Part shown: positions 17,617 to 27,405 of the stretch, in pieces
Layout of the letters: every line of letters begins with the position of its first letter
Position numbering within the stretch: position 1 is the stretch's first letter
Origin: Prochlorococcus sp. AG-363-P19
GTDB lineage: Bacteria > Cyanobacteriota > Cyanobacteriia > PCC-6307 > Cyanobiaceae
NCBI GenBank assembly: GCA_003280055.1
Contig: QCGG01000004.1
Coordinates: 113,136-177,135, forward strand
Length of the DNA: 64,000 nt
Direction of reading: 5' to 3'
Position numbers and translations under genes: made by a program
The notes under the pieces: generated by a model
The model's database searches: none
Told to the model about the DNA's origin: nothing
What the model saw: only the letters and a program-made list of their open reading frames with translations

Positions 17617-18417
17617 CTAGAATTCCTGATACATTTCAGTAAAAAATCTTTTAACAGAACAAGCCCATCCTTTTGCGTGACTTTCTTTAGCTGAGAGAAA
17701 TTTACCTTGGGTAACATGTTCTCGAAAAAAAGGGTTAATGCCGTTCTTACCAGGGACAACAATTGAACAATCAGCTGCTTGTAAAAGGTGCATGTCATTT
17801 GGAGAATCACCTAAAGCAAGAACTTTTACATTTGGGACCTTTAAATATTTTTTAAGGTGGCGAAGAGCAGTTCCTTTATTGGTATTATTACTTATAAGAT
17901 GACTCATTAAGTTTCCTCTTAAAACCATCGTTCCAAATCCATTTGCTGATTCTTCAATTTTTAGTATATATTCAGAAGGAGGAGTCAAAAATGGTACGCT
18001 CCATAATCTTTGCTGAGCAAGTTTTATAGATTCATTCTTAAGGCCAGTTAGCTCGTGTACCTCTATCGGGTTTAGATCCTTAAAAGAAATCAACCTATAA
18101 TCTATTTTTCTTGATATGTGGTCAAGGATAGGCCTAAGTTCCTTATAACTTAAGCCTAGAGGCAATTCCCAGGAACCACCGTTAGTGTTGTCACCATAGA
18201 TTGCTCCTCCATTCTCAACAATATATGGATCCTTAAACCCGTATTTACTCCTAAAATGATTCACCTCGGCTTCTGTCTTACTAGTACAAGGAATAACCGG
18301 AACACCAATCTCTTTAAGCCATTGCAATGTACCTAAAGCTGGTTGAATATCATAGTTATGGTCCAACAAAGTACCATCCAAATCTGTAACCACCCACCAG
18401 TCAGTAATGGAAGTCAT
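17617..18417 (-). CDS. HAD-IIB phosphatase, glucosyl-/mannosyl-3-phosphoglycerate phosphatase
   Basis: VVTDLDGTLLDHNYD, VIPCTSKTEAEVNHFR, ENGGAIYG, VLALGDSPNDMHLLQAAD; next to GpgS. Confidence 0.85.
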   Translation of the reverse strand: MTSITDWWVVTDLDGTLLDHNYDIQPALGTLQWLKEIGVPVIPCTSKTEAEVNHFRSKYGFKDPYIVENGGAIYGDNTNGGSWELPLGLSYKELRPILDHISRKIDYRLISFKDLNPIEVHELTGLKNESIKLAQQRLWSVPFLTPPSEYILKIEESANGFGTMVLRGNLMSHLISNNTNKGTALRHLKKYLKVPNVKVLALGDSPNDMHLLQAADCSIVVPGKNGINPFFREHVTQGKFLSAKESHAKGWACSVKRFFTEMYQEF

Positions 18418-18420
18418 AAA

Positions 18421-20163
18421 TCAGATTAATCTTTTAAACCAATAAACTTCATAGGGATCTATGCAAATTGACTGTTTCCGGTATTCTACATCAACTAATA
18501 TATCTTGCCAAATCTGTGATGCTAAAAGATTATTTGAAATGCATAGATCATTTAGATTAAGCATAATTTTTTTATCTGTAAAATTATGTACTGCAATAAT
18601 TTGATCGTATTCAGAGCCTCTTGCTATTATGACTAAATCATCGCTGTTAATACTTAAACATTTCATAGGAGATTCAGGGTGAAATGCTATATTTTTTGAT
18701 CTAATTGACATTGCAGAGTTTAAACAATCTAAAGAATATGATTCCTTAGTATTTGGATTGTCAAGGCAAATGCGTAATTGCTCGACATTAAATCTTTGGC
18801 GGTTGATGTCACGCCTCTGACCAGTATTACGATAACTAACATTGTCATTAGTAGAGGCTAATATTGCTTGAAGATAAAATGCTGGGACTCCTTTCAATGA
18901 CATAGTAAGGATTTGACTTAATTTAAATCGGGAAAACTGATAACTGGAACTATTCTCATTACTATCAGACATTGCACTCCACCAACTTATATTGATTTCA
19001 TAAGGTTCATCTTTACCATTAACATTAGATCTGTGACTAATCATTCCCCCACGTTGCTCGCAAGCTATTAATAAATTTTTTAATCGTTTATTATCCATAA
19101 TCCCTCGAACAGCTTGAAGACCAATACCATCATGGCTAGATGTAAAATTAAGTAGTGAAGTCTCCTTAGGTAAATCAGGCCATACCATTAACAATTGATT
19201 AATTAAATCACACTTGTTAGTAATCAACCCTTCAAGAAGTAAAGGTGGCAAGGGGAAGTTGTAGACAATATTGGCTTCATTACCAGACTTCAGATAGGAA
19301 AGATTGTCGCGCTGGGGAACATTTGTTTCAGTAACAAGAACCGAATCAGGAACCAGATTCTTTATCAAAATTCTAAAAACTTCTACTAACTTGTGAGCCT
19401 CTTCTAAATGAATACAAGAGGTTCCAGCCTCCTTCCAAATAAAACCAACCGCATCCAATCTTATCCATTTAACACCATTTTGAACATAACATATAATAAG
19501 TTCTAGGAACTCAATTAACAGATAAGGGTCCTTCCAGTTGAGATCTATCTGATCAGGGCCAAAAGTAGTCCAGACTGGTCTAAATCCGTTATTAGTTTGC
19601 AACTTGCAAAATAACGGAGAATTTCGGGGCCTAAACACTTTTTCCCAGTTATCATTTAATGAAGGGGAAAGAATGAATGATTTTCCGGGCGCTTCTCCTT
19701 TCCTAAATTGCTCCACCCAAGGATGAGAGGAGGAAATATGGTTAAGCACAAGATCAGCCATGATTATATGATTTTTGCCAAGTATATTAAGGTCCACCCA
19801 GTCTCCAAATTTCTTGTCTATTGATTTATGATTAGAAACAGCAAAACCTCCATCACTTGTTGATTCTAAAAAAGGTAGTATATGGACTATTGAGGAAAGA
19901 TTGCACATTTTATGATTTATAATATTAGTCAATATATTTAAAGAGGGCTTATCTAAACCAGAAATAGCATCTGGGTATGTAATTAAAACTGCTGTAGAAG
20001 AATCCCAAATAGAATTATCGACTAATTTTCCAGTTTCCCTATTTAATTGGTTTTCTTCGATAATCTGTATTAATTTTGACCATAACGATTGAATTTCATC
20101 ATCAGAATGATTCTTATAGATCTCTATGAGAAGGTTCTTTAATTGTTGTAGCTGATTTGACAC
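18421..20163 (-). CDS. GH13 sucrose-phosphorylase-like enzyme, probable glucosylglycerate phosphorylase
   Basis: DLVLNHISSSHPWVEQF, WIRLDAVGFIWKEAGTSCIHLEEAH, LVTETNVPQ, NFTSSHDGIGLQAVRGIM; cluster context. Confidence 0.8.
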   Translation of the reverse strand: MSNQLQQLKNLLIEIYKNHSDDEIQSLWSKLIQIIEENQLNRETGKLVDNSIWDSSTAVLITYPDAISGLDKPSLNILTNIINHKMCNLSSIVHILPFLESTSDGGFAVSNHKSIDKKFGDWVDLNILGKNHIIMADLVLNHISSSHPWVEQFRKGEAPGKSFILSPSLNDNWEKVFRPRNSPLFCKLQTNNGFRPVWTTFGPDQIDLNWKDPYLLIEFLELIICYVQNGVKWIRLDAVGFIWKEAGTSCIHLEEAHKLVEVFRILIKNLVPDSVLVTETNVPQRDNLSYLKSGNEANIVYNFPLPPLLLEGLITNKCDLINQLLMVWPDLPKETSLLNFTSSHDGIGLQAVRGIMDNKRLKNLLIACEQRGGMISHRSNVNGKDEPYEINISWWSAMSDSNENSSSYQFSRFKLSQILTMSLKGVPAFYLQAILASTNDNVSYRNTGQRRDINRQRFNVEQLRICLDNPNTKESYSLDCLNSAMSIRSKNIAFHPESPMKCLSINSDDLVIIARGSEYDQIIAVHNFTDKKIMLNLNDLCISNNLLASQIWQDILVDVEYRKQSICIDPYEVYWFKRLI

Positions 20164-20239
20164 TTAATTTTCTACCCGTCCTTTACTATTGTGCTTACAC
20201 ATTGGGACAAACGCATAGTTTGGTATCACTAAACACCAA

Positions 20240-21451
20240 ATGGACTTTCAACAGGGACTTATAACAACGATTCATAATTACGGAATTTTCGAAGATTCGT
20301 TAGCAGAATTGTGTTCTGGATTAAAAAAACGGCCAACATCACTTTTGATACCTTGCCTTTTTGAAGAGTTCAAACGCCCTGCACTAGTTAGAATTAAGGA
20401 AGTAGTTCAAGAACTGAAGGGCCTTGACAAGCTTGTAATCGCATTGCATGCAAAATCTGTAAGTGAAGTAGAGGAAGCAAAGGTTTTTTTTGATGATATG
20501 CCATTCCAAGTACATGTGCAGTGGACAAATAGTCCTGCGGTTCTTGAGCTTCTAAAAACCCATGAGAAAAATGGCTTAATTTTATATGGAAAACCTGGCA
20601 AAGGATGGGCAGTTTGGCAAGGCATCGGTATTGCCACTATGAGCTCAGAAGTAATAGCTCTATTTGATGCAGACATTCGAACCTTTAACCCTTCATACCC
20701 CGCAAGGATGTTGAGCCCATTACTTGATGCTTCCGATGGAATTTCATATGTAAAAGCTTTTTACAGCAGAATCTCCTTAGAAAAAAACCAACTTCAAGGA
20801 AGAGCCACCAGATTATTTGTTGGACCACTGTTAAGTGGTCTGGAACAATTATTTGGGGATCTTCGTTATCTAAAATATCTCCAGGCTTTTAGATATCCAC
20901 TGTCTGGAGAATTTGCATTTTCAAAGGGCTTGGCGATGAATTTAAGAATCCCATGTGATTGGGGTTTGGAGATTGGTCTTTTATCGGAGGTTTTTAGGCA
21001 TGTTTCAACTACTAAAATTGCACAGGTTGATTTGGGTTTATTTGACCATAAACATAAAGAAATTGGTAATACAAAAGAGGAGGGTTTACAAAGGATGTGC
21101 TCGGAAATATTTGCTAGTGTTATAAGAGGACTTATGGAACATGAAGGCCAGACGCTAACACAGTCTCAATTAGCAACGTTAGAAGTACTTTATCGACGAA
21201 TAGGAGAAGATAGAGTAAGGCAATTTGGACTTGACTCTATAGTTAATCACCTTCCATATAATAGACATGAGGAAGAACTTAGTGTCCAAACATTTGGTTC
21301 TCTTCTCAAACCTTCTATGCAAACTATATTGAGCAGCCCATCATCGGAACAACTGCCATCCTGGTCAAGAGTACTAAGCTGCGAAAGCAATTTGCAAGAA
21401 GATTTAGCCATTGCGGGAACAAATATAAATAATCACATCTTCATAAATTAA
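20240..21451 (+). CDS. gpgS: Glucosyl-3-phosphoglycerate synthase (GT81)
   Basis: LLIPCLFEEFKRPALVRIKEVVQEL..., GKGWAVWQGIGIATMSSEVIALFDADIRTFNPSYPARML, LSGEFAFSKGLA. Confidence 0.93.
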   Translation: MDFQQGLITTIHNYGIFEDSLAELCSGLKKRPTSLLIPCLFEEFKRPALVRIKEVVQELKGLDKLVIALHAKSVSEVEEAKVFFDDMPFQVHVQWTNSPAVLELLKTHEKNGLILYGKPGKGWAVWQGIGIATMSSEVIALFDADIRTFNPSYPARMLSPLLDASDGISYVKAFYSRISLEKNQLQGRATRLFVGPLLSGLEQLFGDLRYLKYLQAFRYPLSGEFAFSKGLAMNLRIPCDWGLEIGLLSEVFRHVSTTKIAQVDLGLFDHKHKEIGNTKEEGLQRMCSEIFASVIRGLMEHEGQTLTQSQLATLEVLYRRIGEDRVRQFGLDSIVNHLPYNRHEEELSVQTFGSLLKPSMQTILSSPSSEQLPSWSRVLSCESNLQEDLAIAGTNINNHIFIN

Positions 21452-21562
21452 TCATAAGAACAATTTGCATAATAAATTAAGATAACAAACTATTAGAGAA
21501 TACGAACAAGGGTCGAAAATTAACTTATTAAAGTTAAACTGGAAAAAGATTAACTTTAATAA

Positions 21563-21874
21563 GTGAAAAATCCAACTGGAGATGAAATACTAGCATCCTC
21601 GTCTATATGGCTGGCTTTCTTATTAAACATATTACCTGGGTTAGGGGCTGGTTATATTTACCAAAGAAGATGGAAAGCTTATTGGATTACTCTATTTATA
21701 TCAGTTATCTGGTTATTCTTTAGCCTTTCACTACAAACGGGAATAGACACTACTGATCCTGCTCCCAGTCGTTTTGAAGATATTGGTTTTTATGGGCTCA
21801 TTCTGATTGCTGCTACAACATCTTGTGAAGCTGCATGGGAAACCAAAAAGACCAGAAAATCACTGGACAATTGA
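21563..21874 (+). CDS. Small multi-TM hypothetical protein
   Basis: NILPGLGAGYIYQRRWKAYWITLFISVIWLFFSLSLQTG: three hydrophobic segments. Confidence 0.65.
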   Translation: MKNPTGDEILASSSIWLAFLLNILPGLGAGYIYQRRWKAYWITLFISVIWLFFSLSLQTGIDTTDPAPSRFEDIGFYGLILIAATTSCEAAWETKKTRKSLDN

Positions 21875-21972
21875 ACAAAGCAATACACTGAGAGACAGGA
21901 ATTAAATCGAAACCAGGATTGAAAGCCCTTCAATACATTTCTATTGGTATGATATGAGCAGATCAAAAAGAA

Positions 21973-22107
21973 GTGAACTTGGCATCTCATTGGCAGCTAC
22001 TAGGTATTTTTCTCATAATTATTGGACTGATAGTCCAATTTGAAGTTCAGTTTGTAAATTCGCAATCAGACGAATCTATAAATGAACAAGAAAACACGAA
22101 TTCATAG
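21973..22107 (+). CDS. 44-aa single-TM hypothetical protein (GTG start)
   Basis: Manual translation MNLASHWQLLGIFLIIIGLIVQFEVQFVNSQSDESINEQENTNS*. Confidence 0.4.
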   Translation: MNLASHWQLLGIFLIIIGLIVQFEVQFVNSQSDESINEQENTNS

Positions 22108-22201
22108 TTATTTCAAAAGTATTTTCTAAAGTTTGGTTATACATAATGAGATCAAACTCTGAATAAACGTTTGGGAGATTTGATTATCAATTAAATATTT
22201 C

Positions 22202-22265
22202 TTTAACCAGACTGTTTATTTACTAGAACCTCTTGAATTTTTAGTAAATAAACAGTCTGGTTAAA
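22202..22265. repeat. Perfect 24-bp inverted repeat with 16-nt spacer
   Basis: TTTAACCAGACTGTTTATTTACTA (22202-22225) and TAGTAAATAAACAGTCTGGTTAAA (22242-22265). Confidence 0.9.
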
Positions 22266-22389
22266 AGTCTTCAATAGCTAACAATTGAATTTGGTTACGC
22301 AACAGGGCAATCATTTAGAGATTTCTAAACGAAAGGAGTCTTTTGGGACTCAATGACTCAATATAGGTGTTACTGGTAAAGAATTTTCC

Positions 22390-22770
22390 GTGAAGATCCC
22401 TGGAACCCTTCTCAAAATGATTTGTGCGGCTTGGTGCCTGCTAATCCTTGCTCAATCGGCAAACGCAGAGACTCAGCCAGTAAATATCAATACTTGGTCT
22501 GGATCTTTTCAGAATCAGAAGATTAATTCTAGCAAGATTTCTATTGGATTGGGAGCATTAAGAACGCCATCACTAACCTTGATGGAGATTGCACCATTAG
22601 AAGTCAAAGCACCACCCTTAAACGTTATTGAAGGGGAGGTTACAGATCCCAATTTCAATGTAATGAGGAATGAGGCTACCAAAAAAAGTACTGCCGTAGC
22701 ATGGGTAATTGGATGTTTAGTAGTGGCCACAATTGTTCCACTTGTAACCTGGTGGTATTTCTCTAGATAA
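22390..22770 (+). CDS. Hypothetical exported protein with C-terminal TM (GTG start)
   Basis: Signal peptide MKIPGTLLKMICAAWCLLILAQSANA; C-terminal TM AVAWVIGCLVVATIVPLVTWWYF. Confidence 0.65.
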   Translation: MKIPGTLLKMICAAWCLLILAQSANAETQPVNINTWSGSFQNQKINSSKISIGLGALRTPSLTLMEIAPLEVKAPPLNVIEGEVTDPNFNVMRNEATKKSTAVAWVIGCLVVATIVPLVTWWYFSR

Positions 22771-22904
22771 TCCTATTTAGACTTATTTGATGAAGAAAAT
22801 TAAAAACTATTCGAATTTTAAGCTAATTACTTAAATAGACATATTTTTAGTTTGATGCAAAAGTATCTATCTAATTGTGATATTGAGGAGGCTTAATCTA
22901 GCGA

Positions 22905-23516
22905 ATGATGTTAGTATTAAAAATACAGAAAAGAAAGCAAGTCCCTAAAGTCATGCCAGTTCCAGAAAAAGGTAAAAGTCAAATTCTGAAAATAGTATTT
23001 TCAATACTTTTCTTTATTACTATTCTATTTAACGTAGAACCTTCAATGGCAGTACTTCAAGAAGGAGAAGAAGTCCCAAATTATGTCCGCTCTAATATTA
23101 CTGGCGGAGACTTTCATGGACAGGATCTACACAAATCCTCAATCGCCGGGGCTGTAGCGAGGGACGCAGATTTTAGCAATGTTGACTTACAGGGAACAGT
23201 TCTAACGCTTGCAGATTTAAAGGGTTCTAATCTGAATGGAATTAATCTCACAGACACTCTTGCCGATCGAGTGAATTTCCAGAAAACCGATCTCAGAAAC
23301 TCTGTATTAACAAACATGATTGCATCAGGTAGTAGTTTTGCAGGAGCACAAATTGAAGGCGCTGACTTCAGTTTTGCCGTATTGGACAGTGATGACCAAA
23401 AAAACCTATGCATGCAAGCTGAAGGAGTGAATCCAACAACTGGGATTTCCACAAGGGAAAGTCTCGAATGTGGTGATAGGGCAGGAGGTTACAAGCCAGC
23501 ACTACCTAGTGAATAG
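22905..23516 (+). CDS. Exported pentapeptide-repeat protein
   Basis: Signal-like N-terminus then A(D/N)[28 protein letters not shown]... repeats and a C-terminal Cys pair, lumenal TL-type architecture. Confidence 0.85.
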   Translation: MMLVLKIQKRKQVPKVMPVPEKGKSQILKIVFSILFFITILFNVEPSMAVLQEGEEVPNYVRSNITGGDFHGQDLHKSSIAGAVARDADFSNVDLQGTVLTLADLKGSNLNGINLTDTLADRVNFQKTDLRNSVLTNMIASGSSFAGAQIEGADFSFAVLDSDDQKNLCMQAEGVNPTTGISTRESLECGDRAGGYKPALPSE

Positions 23517-23658
23517 ATCAGTTAGACAATAGATTAATTAACTCACTTTTAATTTATTATTGATCTAGGAATTAAATTCTATAAAATTAAATTTGCAAAT
23601 CATTACCTTTGTATTACGAGGCTATATTTAGGTATTTTGCGAGTAAGTTCTGAATTTT

Positions 23659-23826
23659 TTAACTTTCATCCCAGAAGCCAGGGTAAAGTTTATTAGCCTT
23701 GGCTATTGCATTAGCAAATTCAAGAAGTGTTTTATAACCAGCTTTCAATAACTGCTCTTGTCTTGTCATCTCCTTATTATTTTTTAAAAAGAAGAGAAGA
23801 TCTTTACCAGCAAGGGGAATGGACAT
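23659..23826 (-). CDS. 55-aa hypothetical protein
   Basis: Manual translation MSIPLAGKDLLFFLKNNKEMTRQEQLLKAGYKTLLEFANAIAKANKLYPGFWDES*. Confidence 0.55.
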   Translation of the reverse strand: MSIPLAGKDLLFFLKNNKEMTRQEQLLKAGYKTLLEFANAIAKANKLYPGFWDES

Positions 23827-24186
23827 ACTCGGTAGAAGTTTTAAGTGAACTTTTCAATAGAAGTTTAAAATTGGACAAAAACGACTAAAAACTAAAGACT
23901 AAAACGTTGGTTTTCATCTCTTGACATCATGAGCGCATCCATCGCCTTCATAGTTGTCACTATTATAATATCCATTTCGAGTTCCCATATATAGGGTTAC
24001 AAGGACAAAAGGCACGCATGAGTAAATCAAAGCCGTAGATAGAGACATTAAAAAAAAGATGGTTTTGAAATATTAATAGCAATAGAGCTGGATTATCCTA
24101 ATAGCCATAATTTTTTAATTTTATTCAATAGCTTTATCAGCTTAAATTACAGTAAATATAGAATTTGCAAAAATCTTATTCTGATC

Positions 24187-24543
24187 ATGAATTCTAGAAA
24201 TTACCGAAGCTTGATTTATTTTTTCCTAGCAATCCTAGGGGCTTCCCTGACTATACATGCTAATTTAGAATTCATTCACGATTATGGTCCGGGGTTCGAT
24301 ATTAAACTTTTTATTAATTTAGCCAATGCAAATTCCGCATCTAGATCTCTTTCTATGGACTTACTAGTGGGAGCTTCTGCAATTTCAATTTGGATAGTCA
24401 CAGAAAGTAAACGACTTCAAATGAAAAATGTCTGGTTTGTTTTTTTGACGATGTTTACGGTAGCCTTCGCATTTGCTGCGCCAATCTTTCTTTTACTAAG
24501 GGAAAGGCGTATGCTCGAATTAGAAGAGCAAGAAACAATTTGA
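24187..24543 (+). CDS. DUF2834-like membrane protein
   Basis: LIYFFLAILGASLTIHANLEFIHDYGPGFDIKLFINLANANSASRSLSMDLLVGASAISIWIVTESKRL. Confidence 0.75.
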   Translation: MNSRNYRSLIYFFLAILGASLTIHANLEFIHDYGPGFDIKLFINLANANSASRSLSMDLLVGASAISIWIVTESKRLQMKNVWFVFLTMFTVAFAFAAPIFLLLRERRMLELEEQETI

Positions 24544-24589
24544 GTGAAAATCAGTTAGGTAGAAGCAATGATCATTATTTATAAAAATT

Positions 24590-25831
24590 TCAATTTTGAT
24601 AGTTTAAACTTTTGAAGAAAAATGTAATTATAGACATACATAGCAAAGACATTATTAGCCATAAATGAAAAGCATGGGAATTAGTATCAAGAAACCATCC
24701 TGAGAATAATGGGACAAGTAATGCTGTTATTGCAAAGCACTGAGAGAAAATTGCTATTGAAAGTCCTCTTTTGTTAGCAGGTGTCAAATCGATTACTGCT
24801 TGAGTCGCTGTAGGAAGGAATGCTGCCAATCCAATTGAAAAGAAAACTTGTGAAAAGAAAATGATAAAAACTCCGTTTTTAAAAAGAGCTGAAAAAGCGA
24901 CAAGAAAACATCCAAACCCTAAACATAAAAGACTAAGGACCAATCCAAATCTTATCTTTCGGTCTGCCAGCCACCTGCCTAAGGGCCACTGAAAAATTAC
25001 TAATAAGAACAATTGAATGCTAATAATAGATCCACTAACAGCTTCACTTAGAGGCGGTCTTTCTAGACCACCTCTAACCATATCTAGTGGCAAAGTACTC
25101 TGCAACATTGCAAAAATACCCGTTGCCACCAAACTAATAACTAAAATCGGGAAAAGAGCTATGTACCAAGTAGGCTTTTCTGGTGAAATAGAACTATATT
25201 TATTCTCCTTAAAAGATATTCTTTCCCTTTTGGGCCACTCCGCTAATTTACTTTTGGAGAAGATATATAACAAGGAGATCATGCAAATAGCATCGAAAAA
25301 ATAAACAAGTCTAATGAATCCAATAATTGCACCAATTGTTCCTAATAGAGCTCCCAGAGCCATTCCTAAAGCATCTGCACTCCTTACCAGTGCGTAACCT
25401 CGCCGGGAAGAGAATTTGTCGCAACTAAGACTTACAGCCAATTCAGCTGCGGGCCAATAAATTCCTGCAGCGAAACCTATTAGCAACTGACCTAATAAGT
25501 AAGAGCTGAATTCATCTGCTCTGACCAAGGAGAAATCAGCCAATAGAGTAAAAAGGCAACTAAAACCTATAAGAAAAGAGCAGGAAACCTTACTATCAAG
25601 AAGAAAACCACTAAGAAACCTTGAGAATGTTCCTACCAATGCAGCAATTGCGATTCCAACTCCAATTTGAGAAGCATCAAAACCAAACTGGTTAAATGCC
25701 ATTGGTGTTAAATAAATAACGCCACCTGCCCCCAAAGAAGCCAATACACGGACTCTTGTAATCATCTGAAGAGCAACGGGAAACTGGCCCCACCAACTCC
25801 ATGGATTCAGCTTTTCTACTAAGAAAGTCAA
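24590..25831 (-). CDS. Major facilitator superfamily transporter
   Basis: 12-TM pattern; RFLSGFLLDSK, GFAAGIYWPAAELAVS, WPLGRWLADRKIRFGL. Confidence 0.9.
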   Translation of the reverse strand: MTFLVEKLNPWSWWGQFPVALQMITRVRVLASLGAGGVIYLTPMAFNQFGFDASQIGVGIAIAALVGTFSRFLSGFLLDSKVSCSFLIGFSCLFTLLADFSLVRADEFSSYLLGQLLIGFAAGIYWPAAELAVSLSCDKFSSRRGYALVRSADALGMALGALLGTIGAIIGFIRLVYFFDAICMISLLYIFSKSKLAEWPKRERISFKENKYSSISPEKPTWYIALFPILVISLVATGIFAMLQSTLPLDMVRGGLERPPLSEAVSGSIISIQLFLLVIFQWPLGRWLADRKIRFGLVLSLLCLGFGCFLVAFSALFKNGVFIIFFSQVFFSIGLAAFLPTATQAVIDLTPANKRGLSIAIFSQCFAITALLVPLFSGWFLDTNSHAFHLWLIMSLLCMSIITFFFKSLNYQN

Positions 25832-27405
25832 CTAAAAAAATTGCTTTGATAATCGCTAGCAGTTTGATGCTTTCATGGATGGCCTTTACGAAAATAGAGG
25901 CGGCTGATCAACTGGAAGTCGTAATAGATGGAACAGTTATTCCAGTGTCAATTAAAGAATTGACTGAATGGGGTCGTGGAAAGAAAAGCTCATCTGAACT
26001 GGCTAACTGGCTTAACTTGCTAGAACCAGAAAATCGCCAAGGCCTAATCAAAATCCTAAAAGCACCTTTATTAAAAGAGCTCAGTCTGGGGAGGCAAATG
26101 TTAAGAAGCTGGGCCGGTCAAGAACTATTAGACGAAATTAGTGACTTTTTATTGGTAGATAGCGACAGGAGTGGAGTTAAATTATTCAATACCCTCGAGG
26201 TTTTGCTCGATATTCAACCAGAAGTAAGCACTCTTGATCTTCTAGAAGCTCTACCAGCAGAAAATATCCGACTTGACTTAGATGCTTTGTTCCTACTAGC
26301 TAATAAATGGAAATTGCAATTAGAAAGTCAACAAAAACTTTCAGAAGCTCTAGGCAAACTCTCCTCCTCCAAATCTAGAGAAGAGGATCAACTTATTGGA
26401 AATGAATCGGAAGGTGTAAAACCAAAAACAACCCCTCTTGAAGTGAATCATCGTTCTAATCCTTTAATTCTTGAAGTTTGGAACTCAACTCAAAGAAAAG
26501 AAAAAAGAGAGAGCTGGGTTCTTCTCATGCCAGGCCTTGGTGGAAGTCAACATCATTTCCGTTGGCTTGCAAAACACCTCAATAACCAAGGATGGCCAGT
26601 GGTAGTGCTTGAGCATCCTGGAAGCGATAGTAAAGCGGTACAAGCGTTACTGGAAGGACGAAAACCAGCACCTGGTGCAGAAGTTATTCCTGAGAGGATG
26701 GAGGATCTTGAAGCAGTTATTTCAGCTAAGCGAAGGGGTGAATTGGGTATAAAGGCAGACAAAATAGTGCTAATGGGACACTCCCTAGGAGCACTTACAG
26801 CTTTCTTTGCGGGAGGTGCAACTCCTAAAGCTGGACTCCAGAATCGTTGCCAAAAAGCCCTCAAAGATCTTGCTCTTACAAATCTTTCACAACTCCTACA
26901 ATGTCAATTAAGTGATGTGAAGTTAAAAAAGAAAGAAAAAATTCCAGAGCTCCAAGCTATTGTTGCTTTAAACAGTTTTGGAAGCTTACTTTGGCCTGGA
27001 AATGGTGACGCATCCATAACTGTTCCTGTATTGATGGCAGGAGGAACACTAGACCTGATAACACCTCCATTAAGTGAACAATTAGGTTTGTTACTTGCTC
27101 TACCTTCAAATAACAAAAATGTAGCCATAGTAATTGAGGGCGCAAGTCATTTTTCACCCATAGGACTTGATCAAAACGACCAGAATTCCTCAACGGAAGA
27201 TCTTTTTAAACTCAGTGAAGATTTAGTTGGAATTAAACCATTAGAAGTTCAGCGACTATTAGCCCGAGAAATAACTATTTTCTTAAAAAACGTTGAAAGT
27301 AAAAATTCAGAAAACACGAACTTTTCAGCACACAAGCAAATAAATAACATTCGGATTCACCGCCTCTACCGACCAACAGTAATAAAGCTTCTGAACTCTC
27401 AATAA
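25801..27405 (+). CDS. Alpha/beta hydrolase with DUF1400-type N-terminus
   Basis: Signal peptide, LMPGLGGSQHHFRWLAKHLNNQGWPVVVLEHPGSDS, GHSLGALTAFFAGG nucleophile elbow. Confidence 0.85.
   Translation: MDSAFLLRKSTKKIALIIASSLMLSWMAFTKIEAADQLEVVIDGTVIPVSIKELTEWGRGKKSSSELANWLNLLEPENRQGLIKILKAPLLKELSLGRQMLRSWAGQELLDEISDFLLVDSDRSGVKLFNTLEVLLDIQPEVSTLDLLEALPAENIRLDLDALFLLANKWKLQLESQQKLSEALGKLSSSKSREEDQLIGNESEGVKPKTTPLEVNHRSNPLILEVWNSTQRKEKRESWVLLMPGLGGSQHHFRWLAKHLNNQGWPVVVLEHPGSDSKAVQALLEGRKPAPGAEVIPERMEDLEAVISAKRRGELGIKADKIVLMGHSLGALTAFFAGGATPKAGLQNRCQKALKDLALTNLSQLLQCQLSDVKLKKKEKIPELQAIVALNSFGSLLWPGNGDASITVPVLMAGGTLDLITPPLSEQLGLLLALPSNNKNVAIVIEGASHFSPIGLDQNDQNSSTEDLFKLSEDLVGIKPLEVQRLLAREITIFLKNVESKNSENTNFSAHKQINNIRIHRLYRPTVIKLLNSQ

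Noticed and set aside
17613-17810. 65-aa minus ORF overlapping the HAD phosphatase
   Set aside because: Alternative frame of the phosphatase C-terminus.
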